The notes under the pieces were generated by a model. The model made no database searches. It was not told the DNA's origin and saw only the letters and a list, made by a program, of their open reading frames with translations. DNA of 64,000 nt, from assembly GCA_947650285.1 (NCBI GenBank), contig CANTFL010001193.1:124001-188000 (forward strand). The letters run 5' to 3'. Positions 1-11,929 of this stretch are shown here, one piece after another. The position numbers were made by a program, and so were the translations under genes. Each line of letters begins with the position of its first letter. Within the stretch, counting starts at the first letter, position 1. Source of the DNA: Hyaloperonospora brassicae. Lineage: Eukaryota > Oomycota > Peronosporomycetes > Peronosporales > Peronosporaceae.

Positions 1-256
1 CCACCAATCGCTGCAAGACGCGCGCAATGGGTGGTGAGTAGACGTCATCATACCTTCAGTTACATTAGTATAATTAAGTCAGAACGAATAAGAGATACAA
101 TAGTTTTAGGACTTAATCATATTAATAAAACATTTCTACTTTTTCTTCAGAGTAAGTCTTTGACTTTCTCTACTTACCTGAGCTTCCTCGCACTTGTACG
201 TCACGTCGGGTGCACCTCGGCTTGTGTCGGTTCGACACAAGGTGTGCCCCGTCACA
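1..256 (-). repeat. Diverged LTR fragment of the element-B family, cut by the window edge
   Basis: The first ~50 bases carry the conserved LTR core (CCACCAATCGCTGC...GCAATGGGTGG) in the same orientation as the LTRs at 3953 and 25345. The fragment ends at 256 with CCCCGTCACA, a decayed form of the family's terminal CCCCGTTACA. The middle is far more diverged than in the other copies, so this is an old copy. The other end lies outside the window. Confidence 0.7.
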
Positions 257-3200
257 TCTCAGCTTTGCGTAACGCAGGACTACCGAATAAAATCGCGAGC
301 GCCCATCGTAATAGTTTCCGATCCGAGTGATTAGCCACCGCCCCGGTAGACAAAGGGACTCGAAACGAGTACGTGCCAGGTGCCGTCCAATTAATCTTCA
401 AGTCGGCCAGTGCACTTGACCGAATTCGATCATATTTGCGCTGTGTCAGTTTGTTTCCGGCACCATCCGGTATCCAGGGGTTGTTCGCCCAATGAAAGGT
501 GGGCCAATTACGTCGTGTTTTGACTGGAAATGGCCAGGGTGGTGGAGGCAATGGAGCATTCAAAGAAATTGTCAGCCGATCCCCGTCTCGCCAGCCTAAC
601 GTCTGAGCGATGAGGAATGGCATTTGTGTGGCATGTCGTTTCATTAGACCCAAAAGTCCTATGGGATGAGGGCGAAGCCATGTCCCTAACTCGACCCGTA
701 ATGCTGCCCAATGGATATGATGTTTCGTGCTTACGAAGACACCGGGACTCTCAGTGTAATGATTGGCTCACCTTGCGAGAGAGATCCTCGAAAGCCCAAT
801 ATTTTCAGGCCAACGCGTACCGATCGGACCGCTGTAGCAGCCACAAAAGTGCATGTATAATGCGTTGCGATTTCACCGCCACTGAAATTGAGATAAATAC
901 AATGCCGCCTGCTGATCGCAACGTATATAATACCCCCGGATTGACGTTTTGCCGACTTGGCTTCGTTGATAACGAGCAACGCCAGGGAAATTGGTTTTGG
1001 AGGTTTTTTAGCTCTCGGTCCGTTCAAGCGGGCTTTATAGACACAGCTGCAGTGAAAAGAATTCCAGGCAACAAAATAACTTTCATAATCTGCGTTCGGA
1101 ACCCATCGCTAGTCGCTAGACGGGTTGCCATAGCAAGCCGCCTCTTCACCGTTCGTATCAGGACAGCCCAATCGGCGTCTGCCACATCCCCAGTTCCGAC
1201 TTGGTGACCGAGGTATCGTGTCGTGGCGCCCTATTGTAAAACAGGTAAACCTTTATAGCTGGTCACTGACATCGCCGTATTCAAGAAAATCGCTTGAATT
1301 TTGATGAATGTACTAAAAGACCTAACAGCTTTATAAAAGTAGCCACGAGGTCGTGCACTCGTGGAAGCTATCGGACTTCCTGTAGGAAGACCGTCGAATC
1401 ATCCAAAAACGCTGAAAAGTATGACGCCCTGCAGTCGACCCGGGCACCATTACTCCCATAAGGCCGACATCCTGTGTAATCGCTAGCGCTAACATGCCCA
1501 TAGCTAATATAAATAATAATGGGGCGAGAGGGAAGCCCTGACGAATTTCCGTGTTGACCTCCATTGGCTTAGATAATTGACCATTGACAAGGAATCGTGC
1601 TGTCGTGTTGTCATGAAGTCTGTGGATCATCGAAACGAAGGCCGACGAGAACCCAAAGCGGTCCAGAACGAGAAATAGAAAATGGCGAGCGACCGTGTCG
1701 TAAGCCTTTCGGAAATCCAATAATAAATTACCACGGCTATTCTGAGCGGTGACACCTTGTTTATTATAAGCAGGAGCTAAGACTGCCAACATCGTCATCA
1801 CTGTTTATATCATGTGGCGGTCATGCACGAATCCTTGCTGTTTATCGCCTATCGATTTCGTCAGAGCGCGTTGCAGTCGTGTTACCAAGGCTTTGGAAAA
1901 GAGATTATACCCTGTTTGTAGCAATGATATCGGCCGATTATCTATGGCATCGGTGGATTCCCCTTTTTTATGAATTGGAATAATAAGTCTATCCAGAAAT
2001 TAAACGGGTGGATTTTCACCCGCTAGAAGTTCGTTACCAATTGTTATTATGCTTGGTGCGAACAGAGCTTGGAGGTCGATGTACAGATCATTATTAAGCT
2101 TATCCGGCCCCGCCTCTTTGTGTCTGCTAAGACCTATAAAAGCCGCGATCATATCAGGTAATTGAAATGGTTTGGCCAACTGATAATTGTCCGATTGAGT
2201 CATGTGTCGGTCCGCTGGTGTCGTTACAAACGCCGTAAATGCGTGGTCCAGTGAGCTCGTTGGGATTGTGTTATGACTGCGCCTAAGTATAGGATTTCAT
2301 TCCGTCGCAAAGCGGTCAGCAGTACATACCTAACAGGAAATGGTACCCTATGAAGATTTCATGTGCCCGTTACCGTTTGATCCGCCTCTTAGTCGGATAC
2401 CCGCATAGAAAATTCACCGCAGTCGGTCAGTCGTCCGAACAATCGATTTCCCGCCGCAATTATATATTCAGCTCGTAAAGATTCCTGATTGGCTTGTATA
2501 AGCAGCTTCCTAGAATGGAGTCCGGCACGCGCTTGAGCTTGTAATGTTTTAGCATAATGTGTACTACACTATTTATGTTGCTTCCGGATGGTCTGAATCT
2601 CCGCGACGCACTTGGTTCTCATACGATCCCAGGTACTCGCTGTGGCCGACCGCCCCATTCCCTGATTGATCATCGGCGCCAATATATTCGCCTTGACCCA
2701 CGTTGCTTGATAAGATCTGATGGGATAAGTAACCACGCATCTCTTGTAGTGATAGCAATATTCCACAAACTATGCATGAGTAGGAGCAAAAACTAATGAC
2801 AATCAGATTCAACTGGTGGGGCAGAAAGTTCACCCATTATACCCTCACTGTCCACTGGTGCGGTACGTAAAATCGGTCAATTCTGCTTGCTGTGGACTTT
2901 GTCTAGTAAGTAAAATATTCGCTTAGTTTGGGGGTTTCCTCGCCATCAAGCGGTGCCGCTAGAATGCGCGCATCGGCGAGTCACAACCTGGTGATGAGGT
3001 CAGCAAGTGCTGCACTTTACGGGCTCCCCGACCTGCGAACTCCGGTCCGATCCAATACAGGACTTTGAACAGAGTTGAAGTCGCCCGTCAGGGTTACTGT
3101 GCATGACGGCCAGAGCTAGTGCATCAGTAATGAGAAAAAAATTCACGCTTACGGGGGTATTAGGGGCATAGATGTAAACTCAGAAGACCCCAGCTGTCAT

Positions 3201-3450
3201 CAAACCGGCGACGCATTCCGTCCATAGTTCTGGATGCCAAGGTGTTGCATCTGAAGCACGACTAGGATCTAGTAAGGAAGACACCCCTCCGGTTTTTCTT
3301 GGCCGACGCTTCAAAACGAAAGAGAGGTCTCGTAAAAACTTGAGGTGTACCCCCACCGCCGCCTCCAATCATATCGGATCTTTTCCTCAAGTATACGATT
3401 ACAACAGGTGTTTCTTATAAGCAGAGCACAATGGATATACTGTTGGTAGG
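252..3450 (-). pseudogene. Decayed LINE ORF2 (endonuclease-reverse transcriptase)
   Basis: This is a non-LTR retrotransposon polyprotein read right to left through several broken frames. The apurinic-type endonuclease part is at about 3370-2950, with VYIYAPNTP near 3180 and TGDFNS near 3075 in another frame. A linker fragment lies at 2770-2570. The reverse transcriptase starts at 2203-2000 (HKEAGPDKLNNDLY) and continues at 1801-1331 with [11 protein letters not shown] (motif A) and [15 protein letters not shown] (motif B). After about 1440 the frame is lost, so no intact catalytic DD block was found. Frames at 1027-731 and 653-252 probably represent the C-terminal part. Frameshifts and stops throughout show it is dead. 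Assignment to a LINE is firm; the clade is not determined. Confidence 0.8.
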
Positions 3451-3952
3451 GCCTCTCTTCCATGCCTACATCCACCGGTCACAAGTCTGGTCTTTAAAAC
3501 CGCGGAAAATCTGTGTGTCGACAAATACCACCCGCTTACTTCTACAAATTACGTCATGTGTGACCTTTTAAATCATATTACAGCGCTTTAGGCGATAGTT
3601 TGTACCATTTCATCAACGCCCGATGGGAGACTAGCGAGCAGTATCTACCGGTTAGCCTGGCACCGACGGTGCTGGCTGCTCTTCGTAGCGTAGAGTCCGC
3701 TGAGGACGATCTGAGTGATTGCTTGCTCATAAAACGTTTCTAATATCGTCTAGTCTGCTGAGGCGGCCATGGCTGCGCATGCCGCCCGATACGTATTAGT
3801 ACTCTTCAGCCAAGCAAAATACCGTCACGACCGGGTCGTGACTCCATTATCGGGCTCCTCTTCGCTGCCTGTTAGTGCTTTATTTTCGTCGTGGTAGATC
3901 AACACGCAATAAATGTGATGCGCTAACTGAATCTTGTGATTCATATCGCAAT

Positions 3953-4390
3953 TGTAACGGAGTAGCCCGTTACATGAGGTTGTCACTAAAACAATTTGAC
4001 AATAAATAATATTACGTCGAATATTCTTTAAATAATATCACAGACATGGTGATATTGTTGAGATGACCGAAGGGTCTACTCATTGGTTGATATTGTGATG
4101 ATATCAACCCACCAATCGCTGCTAGACGCGCAATGGGTGGTGAGTAGACGTCATAATACATTTAGTTACATTAGTACAATTAAGTCAGGACAACAGAGAG
4201 ATTCAAGGAGTTATAGGACTTAATTATATTAATACAGTTTTACTTTTGCCAGAGACTAGTCTGACTACTTAGTCTCCTTTCCTTCCTCTCTGTTCCTTCA
4301 ACACCTAGCAGGGCACTGTCGATCACCATTGTCAGTGAAAGTATACTCCGTACTGGTCAACCAGTACGTAGTCAACAGTGCCCCGTTACA
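3953..4390 (-). repeat. Solo LTR of the element-B family with target-site duplication
   Basis: This is a complete 438-bp LTR, starting TGTAACGG and ending CCCCGTTACA, in opposite orientation to the LTRs at 17500 and 24812. The five bases before it are GCAAT and the five after are GCAAC, a target-site duplication with one mismatch. It is therefore a solo LTR left by recombination between the two LTRs of a former element. It lies between the LINE ORF2 and ORF1-like parts. Confidence 0.85.
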
Positions 4391-5758
4391 GCAACGGCGT
4401 AATAATTCATCGCTAGCATAACTCTGTCTCGAAACGGTACCATTCATCGCTACTTTCAATGAAAGGAGACAGCACGGAACCCGCTGAGTGTCGTGACGTC
4501 CGCCCTTTCCAGTCTTCAAGCTTGATCCTAATACCCCGATCTTTTTACGGCCGCGGTATGCCATTAAACAGAAGTACATACATTCTTGTCGCCAGGGCTC
4601 GGTCCATGTCATAATGGGTTTCATCACTCAAGATCTTCAACAATGCACTTTTATGCGGGAAAGGCTGAATCAACCGGAGAAGGAGCCTCTCTTCCACTTT
4701 CACCGCTTGAACCCACTGCACAGGCTACCTGTATACTGTGGGAAAATCAATTTTTGACGTCTTTGGCCATTCCGATGCTAAATCTAGCCACAAATGCTGC
4801 CACTGCTTGATGCTCTCGAGTTGCAATACCGTACCCATACCTGCCTCGAGTAGCAACCTGTCGTTGTTGCTTCTGCCTTTTTTAATACCAGAACATCGTG
4901 TTTGCTCCAAACAATCACGCCCTTCTTTTCTCGCTCATCTGGTGTCATGACGTGAGACCTCTTTGTAGCAACGCTCGACCGAAATGCTCGTGGAAACATC
5001 CGCAGCGCTATATCTGTGGAACCCACGATAACACACCTACCAGCCGCCGGGTCAGCGTTGGCTGAGGTAATTTTACAAGCGACTGCTGAAGTGGTGACTG
5101 AGGGGCGAAAATCGTGGTTTGAACGCCCCCATCACGTTCTGATACTTTATATTGGCCAATCTCCTCGAACGGCGCCGCTGCTTCTTTCATTCCCCATTCT
5201 CATTCACTGACTCTGTCACTCACGTCTTCACCGAGTTTACAACCAAGTCCGACGTTGCGCTCATCCCCCGTAGCCTTATCCATAATCGGCAGCCGGTGGA
5301 CAAAGGCGGAGCGGTGGCCATCCTCGTACTTAAGATTCGAAGGTGGTGGGCTTGACCTACCACCTTTGTCTTCCCTTATCTTCTTAACACACTCTTAAAC
5401 GGTGAGAATAAGCTGCTATCCCGTATCTATTACCCGACTTGCCTTGGTCATAAAACTTGTCCAGTACAACCCACAGTGCAAACACTGGGACCCATCAGTC
5501 TTGAGACAAAAAACTTAGGTGTTCTGCTGAAGTAAGTTTGCTGTCATTGTCATCGTCTCACTGCCGCCCCGATAGTATTGCTCCACCATTGTTGTCAGGT
5601 CCGTTGTACGGGACGCGTATTATTCGAGATGCCATAAAAGTTGTTCGGTAGATTTGCTGCTCGGCATTTACATACATCTTCTAATAACCTTCACTAAAGT
5701 GGTCACCCGGTCTCGTGGCTGAATGATCCATCATGTGTATCAGTCCCGTGCATTATAT
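4391..5758. other. Unassigned interval between two LTRs; minus-strand ORF remnants
   Basis: The interval holds short open minus-strand stretches (5190-5008, 5026-4784, 4910-4725) with no family I recognise. They run in the same direction as the LINE on both sides, so they may be LINE interior interrupted by the LTRs. This is inference from position. The LTRs at either end are inverted relative to each other, but their flanking bases do not show the flipped-spacer pattern seen at 15.9 and 25.3 kb. Confidence 0.4.
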
Positions 5759-6202
5759 TGTAACTGGGTACACCCTTGCCTGGACTTAACGCGAAGATGA
5801 TGTGTGCTCGTCAGGCGTACAGAGGACAACCGAGAAAGCGATAGACAATACAGAACCCGAAAGCTCTGTCTTGAGAGAAAAGTAGAACTGATTATCGAAT
5901 AAAATTATAACGTAAATAAATTATCTTTGACTTACTCTAACCATATTAAACTGTCACCTCTTATGTGGGTCCCTTGCTCACCACCCATTGCGCGCGTCCA
6001 GCAGCGATTGGTCGATAAGTTGGTTGATGTATATGGTACATCAATCATGGAGTGGACCCCTCCACGGATATTACATTTAGAGGTAATATTCCGGCAACAT
6101 CACTCATTTCGAGTGATGTTATTTGGATACTAATAAAAATTGATAATATTCAAAAATTAATAATTCGTAACAATTTTTATGTAACGGGTAAACCCCGTTT
6201 CA
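5759..6202 (+). repeat. Diverged LTR related to the element-B family
   Basis: This 444-bp segment starts TGTAACTGGG and ends CCCCGTTTCA. It contains the family core palindrome at about 5980-6013 (CACCACCCATTGCGCGCGTC, then CAGCGATTGGT). Outside the core it is strongly diverged from the LTRs at 17500 and 24812, and nearer in character to the fragment at 1-256. No target-site duplication is visible (TATAT before, ATTGA after). Confidence 0.65.
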
Positions 6203-6428
6203 ATTGATGCCCTAGTTTAAGCTAGATGTAGCGGAGAGGAGGACCTCATCTCTGTGTCGCAGCTCTATTTAAGTAGAGCCTGGGCCAATGCCCTGGCCAT
6301 ACGATTCCCGTTCGCCGGCGTCTTAACAGGCAGAAGTTCCAACTGCTGTATAATAATAACGTACTGTTCGGACCCCATATTAACTTCATCGGGCAGCCTC
6401 GGCAATACACGAGAACTACAGTAACCTT

Positions 6429-7997
6429 CTACTTGGCTAAAAATTTTAAGAAGCTCGGTCCGTTTCTTTTGTTAAGCGCCGCCAATTGAGGCATCAGTGG
6501 GAGCTTCGGTGGCAATTTCTTAACCAGCCGACGCTGGACCGTAAAATCAGTGACCGTGTCAGAGCGGCGTGCGGCCGCGAACGCTCCTGCGACGCTCGTA
6601 GCTGGTTCATCGAGTGCAGATAAAGGTGCAGAAACCCCCGCCTCGTCTTCTTCGTCGTCGACCTCATTTGGCTTGGCAAGCACGGCATACCGCGATGACA
6701 AAGTCGCACGCCGGCTACATAATGTCTTATTTGCAATATGTCTTCCAACTTCGAAAAACAGAGACTGTCACCCATTGTGTCTTAGGCTTAGTTTTAGGCT
6801 ACGGAAGTGGTGTTTGTCCAGTCTGTACAGTGTGGGCGGGTGAAAGACCATCATCTCCTGACGCGGCCACGTTACGACCAGCTCGACCGTCGGAATTGAC
6901 CCGGTCCACGGCAAGCGTGGGCTCCTCAATAGAAGGGAGTTGGACTGCCTGTGCAGAAACCCTACCGACTTGATCTTTAAGGCGTATACGCTGGGCCGCT
7001 ATTTCGCGCATCTCGGCAAAGCTACGGAAAGGAAAAGCTAGATCCTCCTGTTGCGACACCTCCTCCTTGGAAGCCACAATTTATCCTGGACCGCGCAGAT
7101 GCTCCGTCTAAAATCCATACCTTGCCATAGTATGGCCGATGTTCCCGCATCGCAAACATTGCAGCCTCTTTCCCACTTTAGGTTGTTTTAGAACTATAAC
7201 AGTACCGAACCAAAGGAGGCGCACCACATCACGTAGAAATTGGGACAGCACGCTAATTGGACCGTCAGTCGCCACATCGTCGATTTTTTTAAGTCCGGTG
7301 TACATGTATCCAAAGGTTTCAGATCAAAATTAGGACTAATGTGGGCCGTCAAAAATGCTGTAGAGCGTCCAATATCCAGGAAGCGCGTAACATTGTAGAG
7401 ATGAATAACATACGACATATGCATCGTGAGGTGTGTACCATCGGCTCTAACTTGGCGATCCCACACTAAACTAGAAGTAGATTCATGCCAATTGTGTAGG
7501 CGGTAGATCCTCCGCCGAAACGGCACGAGTGTGTGCTAAACTTTTTTCGCCGTAGCTCGCTGAAAAAAGTGAATGCTTATTGACTTCTGAACCGTGTTAA
7601 TCTCGATTGAATTCGCCTGACTGAGCATGGTGTGCAATATCTGTAGATTCACCTTTAACCCTTCGGCCCCCAGCATAATTTCTTCCTTCAGTGCCTAAGT
7701 ATGCTGTCGACTGGATGGAATTGTTCATTGCCCAGCCAATGAAAAGGATATCTCTCCTTTGGTTTGTATCTAAATGGGTGTCTGGAGTCGCAATCGATCT
7801 TTTGCATTTAAAACCTTCTTTATACAGGGTGGGCACAAATGGCTCACGATGTGACCCTCCGCCAGTCCCTGAATTATTTCCCATTCCTCATCCGTTCCAT
7901 CCTGAAGCCGAATTCTCGTGTAGCGCGTTTTCTGCGCTTCACACAGTGAGCATAGTCGAGCTACGGTAGCCGCTGCGTACTTTTCTACGTTAAACAC
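6429..7997 (-). pseudogene. Decayed ORF1/gag-like gene with zinc knuckle, probably of the LINE
   Basis: Broken minus-strand frames run 7997-7770, 7526-7194, 7305-7108, 7077-6799 and 6701-6429. The 7305-7108 frame ends with LQCLRCGNIGHTMARYGF, a CCHC zinc knuckle in which the last Cys is replaced by Tyr. Knuckles of this type occur in retrotransposon Gag/ORF1 proteins that bind nucleic acid. The strand and the position upstream (in the minus sense) of the LINE ORF2 suggest this is the same LINE's ORF1, separated by LTR insertions; a second element is the alternative. No intact protein remains. Confidence 0.5.
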
Positions 7998-8135
7998 ATA
8001 CTGCTGGTAATGTTGTCAAGCCGGGACTGTGTCATCCGAGATGGCTGGTGTAAATCGCCTGATAGCTGTTGCAGCCCATTGGTTCATAACACATTTACGT
8101 GCCCATTCGACCTTACTGGTCATATTCGCCAAAAA

Positions 8136-8615
8136 TGTAGCGGAGCTACACAGCTCCTAAAGTCAGAGGAAGACTTAACGCTCCACAAGCAACTTTGGTT
8201 CAAATAACCTGACTCAGAGAGTCAACAGCTCAGAGAGCTTACGGTTCCTGTGCCAGAGGAGCCTAACGATTCAGATAATCAATGCAGGATGTGCAAGAGG
8301 AGTAGTTACCTTAGTAAGGTGTTGCTGGTCTCCGCCACGATCACACGACGCCTCAGAGAGGCGTGTGTATTTCGGATCAAAACGGGAACTGAGCTTTATT
8401 TCGTCTTTTAACCTAAAAGAACACCGTAGAACAATGTAATTAACCTACTCGCTAATGTCTTCATTGAAACCTCTCAAAAGATCTCGTAATCAATGGTTGA
8501 CATACATCAATCTTCAACAATTGATACTGTGTTCTAATATTACTTCAAGGGAATCCCATCTGTTGTGTGCACCACACCTATCGTCGACCGCCAGCTGACG
8601 CGTAACCCCGTTAGA
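8136..8615 (-). repeat. Element A 3' LTR (LTR a)
   Basis: This LTR starts TGTAGCGGAGC and ends GTTAGA (the expected GTTACA with one change). It is 480 bp against 530 bp for the other two copies, because it lacks a ~50-bp internal tandem duplication that both others share. It is also more diverged from LTR b than LTR b is from the inverted LTR c, although a and b belong to the same element. Confidence 0.85.
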
Positions 8616-8625
8616 ACCTCCCTTA
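8616..8625 (-). other. Element A polypurine tract
   Basis: On the minus strand the bases just before the 3' LTR read AAGGGAGGT. This is the polypurine tract that primes plus-strand DNA synthesis in LTR elements. The same AAGGGAGG core lies at the equivalent place in element B, which independently fixes the minus-strand orientation of both elements. Confidence 0.7.
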
Positions 8626-8724
8626 CGATACTGACGTTGCCTTAAACGTCAATCGAAGTCTTTTCTCGAAGAGGACGGTGTGTGTGCGCTCCAACCTTAC
8701 GGTTCTTGCAAAACACATACCACC

Positions 8725-9925
8725 ATGGCATCGCGACTCCATGAATCTTCGACTCTCTATTCGTACCTCGGCATTGAGGAGGAGGTGGACTATGGTAGTG
8801 ATATCAATGTCCCTGGTGAAGAAAAGACAACATCCGACTCACCAGTGCAAGAGGCACGGCCTCATACTGCACCGAATCCATTTGCCGAGCGTGACGAAGC
8901 CAATGCGCCACTGGCGCCGCATCAAACACATGTCGTGGGCGATGACATCATCACCAAATCGCTCGATGAGCAACAATAACTAGAACTCCATTACGAGGAG
9001 AGCGCTCAGCGCCGTATGCAGCTTTCTGCAACCCTTGAAGGACGTCGTGGCTATTTGTTCACTCCACTCGGTTTGGAAGAACGTATACGCCATAATACAG
9101 GTCGTTCTCTGGCAACGTGCACCATCGGCGCTGAGCCATCATCCTCTGATGAGGTTGCGAGTCGCCAAGTACTTCGCGAGAGGTACTTGGAACCTTACTT
9201 TACGACTCAAAGTCAATAAATGTTGCGAGTTGACACGCAAGCTCGGGGTGCACCGGTCCCACCGATAAAGGGTATGCTCATCCTCTTATTCGCAGGCAAG
9301 TCGTAGGCGGAAGAGGGCAACGCTTTTGTTCGCTGGGTGCATCGGAAACGGCACCTCGCCAGCATGTTTGCTCCAATAGCAAGTGCCAATGTGGAAGACG
9401 TTCATCTAGAACAAAAGCTGCGCTATGATTACGCCAAGCTTTAGGGTAGAGGCCAGTTGCGAACTCGCACACGCTATGCCCCGGCTGTGCCGACCGAGGT
9501 GAGTGCTGGTCAAGCAGCACCCAGCTACCCACCTGCTTTCACCACTATGGGTGAGAAGCGACGTTGGTCACAGAATGACCCTTGCACGATGTTCAAAAAC
9601 ATCCAAGGCGTATGGGCAATCAGCCGAAGGGGTATCTCAAACTACCATGAGTTCTCCGACTCCGGGTACCCTCGCCACTTCACCAGATACTGGTATTGAC
9701 CCTGATGACGTCGTCGTTTAAGGATTCGCTCCACATGGAACTGGCGGTTCCCTTGCTCATCGAGCAGCGTCGAAGGAGGTCGGTAAACCGAGGGACGAAC
9801 TTGATAATATGCTTCTCGAGCTGAGTGGTCTACGTGAGACATTGGGTAAGACCCAGAATGCGCTCGACGCGACACAAGCTCTACTCCAGGCGCTAAGGAT
9901 AAGTCAAACTTGGATGGAGGCCTAA
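8725..9925 (+). pseudogene. Antisense ORF of element A (acidic N-terminus, coiled-coil C-terminus), broken
   Basis: The ATG at 8725 opens a plus-strand frame, opposite to gag-pol, 110 bp inside the 3' LTR. Its first ~85 residues are Ser/Glu/Asp-rich (MASRLHESSTLYSYLGIEEE...). A TAA at 8977-8979 interrupts it and the same frame continues to 9219. Further pieces follow in shifted frames: about 9323-9440, and 9773-9925 reading RDELDNMLLELSGLRETLG and onward, a leucine-rich heptad pattern typical of a coiled coil. The last part overlaps the integrase C-terminal/chromodomain region on the other strand. I do not recognise a functional family. Element B has an ORF at the same place with the same layout, which argues that it is a genuine accessory gene rather than a chance frame. 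Confidence 0.5.
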
Positions 9926-10523
9926 CTTGAACTCCTGGTTCGGATCCAGCAGCCGATGGCAAGGCCACATGTCGCGACGTAAGCGCCTCCAAGTTCACGT
10001 GGGACGGATCCCGATACGGCTTAAGCAAGCCAACGTAGAACACTGGGTGTGTGCGCAATCGGCGTGTAAGGTTGAGCGTATACGCAAGTCCCTTCTTGGC
10101 GACGACCGTGAATGGTCCGATGAAGCGCGGACGCAACTTTGTCTTGAAGACGGCAGACACTACATTTGTAGGTATGTTTTTATCATTGAGTAGAACTTGA
10201 TAGCCGACCATATAACGTTCAATACAACCTCTGCCTATAGCATCTGCTTGTTTCTGCGATTTGTCTTGTCTATCAGCCAGTGCATCACGCACGGGTCGTA
10301 ACACATTCAATCGCGTTGCGAGAAACTCGCTTACCTGTTTTTGAACAGTAGCAGGGCTGATATCAGCAAGCCGGTCGGCAACTCCTCCCCCACCAAGCCC
10401 TGAACCACGCAGTGGTAGCGTTAACGGAACGCGAGGGTGTGTGAGACCGTTCACGTAAAACGGAGTAAATCCTGTAGAGGCATGCACGGCGTTGTTCAAC
10501 GCAAACTCAACAACAGGGAGCAT
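9639..10523 (-). pseudogene. Element A integrase C-terminal domain and chromodomain
   Basis: A single 293-residue open frame continues the integrase. It starts with the end of the core (LPVVEFALNNAVHAST), then an SH3-like DNA-binding region (KLRPRFIGPFTVVAKK ... YTLNLTRRLRTHPVFYV), a low-complexity linker, and a C-terminal chromodomain (FHVERILKRRRHQGQYQYLV then KWRGYPESENSW). Chromodomains of chromoviruses direct integration to marked chromatin. A TAG at 9639-9641 cuts the chromodomain just after its conserved Trp. It is separated from the integrase core ORF by one break at about 10524-10535. Confidence 0.85.
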
Positions 10524-10535
10524 CGAGCTCCAACG

Positions 10536-11120
10536 CTAAGGCGTTTCAGCGCAAACACTGCGCAAGATGTCACCGATGACGCGATTCACGCGCTCGGTTT
10601 GACCATCGGTCTGCGGATGATCCGCTGTGGACATGTTTAAACGTGTGCCTAGCACCTTGAAGATGGACTTCCAAAACTTCCCAGTGAAGCGAGGATATCT
10701 ATCAGAGATAATTTCCAGTGGCAAACCATGTTGTCGAAACACCCGATCAATAAACAGCGTAGCTGCACCTTCACCATCAATGGTATCTGGCACCGCCGCT
10801 AAATGAGCCATCTTGCTCAAACGGTCAACAAAGACCACAGTACCCGTATTGCCTTGCCCATCTTTCGGCAGACCGAACATGAAATCCATGCTGATGGACT
10901 CCCAGCACCCTTTGGGTACAGGCAAACTAGCCAGCGGCGTTGCCGCGTGTAGTGAGGGTTTTACCCGTTGACACGTTTCGCACGTACGCACATATGTGCT
11001 TACCCATTTGTAAAGTTTGGGCCACCAATAATATTGGCTCACGGAGCTATATGTCTTCTCACGACCGAGATGACCACTTGACGCAGTATCATGTGCCTCA
11101 TAGAGGAACCGATGCTTCAA
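10536..11120 (-). pseudogene. Element A integrase: zinc-binding and catalytic core domains
   Basis: A 194-residue open segment holds the H-H-C-C zinc finger (HDTASSGHLGREKTY ... CETCQR) and the DDE core. The first Asp is in SMDF, the second in SDRYPRF, and the Glu in TDGQTERVNR. All catalytic residues are present, so the damage is in frame continuity rather than in this domain. Integrase inserts the element DNA into the host chromosome. Confidence 0.88.
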
Positions 11121-11177
11121 CTCCTCATCATGAGGGACAACGATGCATGGGGTATCCTCGACATCCGTGCCATAGCA

Positions 11178-11925
11178 CTACAGACCTTGATCGATGGAAT
11201 ATCGATGTAACCTTGCACGTAATCCTGACGACAATTTTATATCCGAGTCCTTGAATTTCTCGCTCCCTAGAGCACGTAGCAGAGCTACACAGTGTTCATC
11301 CTTGGCATAAGCCATACGGAATAGGTCGGTGACCGACAACGACAGAGTCGAAACATGAGCGAGCTCATAATCAGGCCTGAGTGACAACGCATCAGCCAAA
11401 GCATTCTGCTTGCCCGGCTTATACTTCACCTCGAAGTGGTACTCGGCAAAAAAGGAAAGCCAACGAGTCGTTCTCTGAGAGAGGTAAGGCGACTGGGTCG
11501 CAGTGCGTAGTGAAGCATGATCTGTATAGATCACAAACGGCTTAGAGCCAAGCAAATGAACTCTGAATTTATCAAGAGAATACTTCATTGCAAGTAGCCC
11601 CTTGTCATGAACTTGGTCGTTCTTTCTGCAGCTTGAGCTGTCGAGACTCAAACGCGATGACGAGCTCTCGTCCATTAATCTCTGTCTGCAACAGAGCACT
11701 GCCTATGGCGAGGTCAGATACGTCACAGACGACACTGAAATGCCAATCAGCATCGGGCAAAGCGAAGATTCGCGTATGAAGGAGACTCTCCTTTACTGCT
11801 TGAAAAGCACCATGCTCGGTGATAGTCCAGCACCATTCCACATCCTTTTTTAAGGAAATCGGATAATGGCCGAGCCATGTCTGCGTAGTTCGCACAATTC
11901 TTGTGTAAGTAATTGGCAAGGCCAA
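11178..11925 (-). pseudogene. Element A RNase H
   Basis: Two overlapping frames (11925-11605 and 11699-11178) together give a gypsy RNase H. The first holds FSVVCDVSDLAIGSALLQ. The second holds GLLAMKYSLDKFRVHLLG, then FVIYTDHASLRT and KYKPGKQNALADALS. A frameshift lies near 11640-11690. RNase H degrades the RNA strand of the RNA-DNA hybrid during reverse transcription. Confidence 0.85.
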
Positions 11926-11929
11926 GCCA

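Noticed and set aside
4391..5758. A third flipped spacer between the inverted LTRs at 3953 and 5759
   Set aside because: Crosswise flanks do not match (ATATA against GCAAT; GTTGC against ATTGA), while the LTR at 3953 has its own direct GCAAT/GCAAC duplication.
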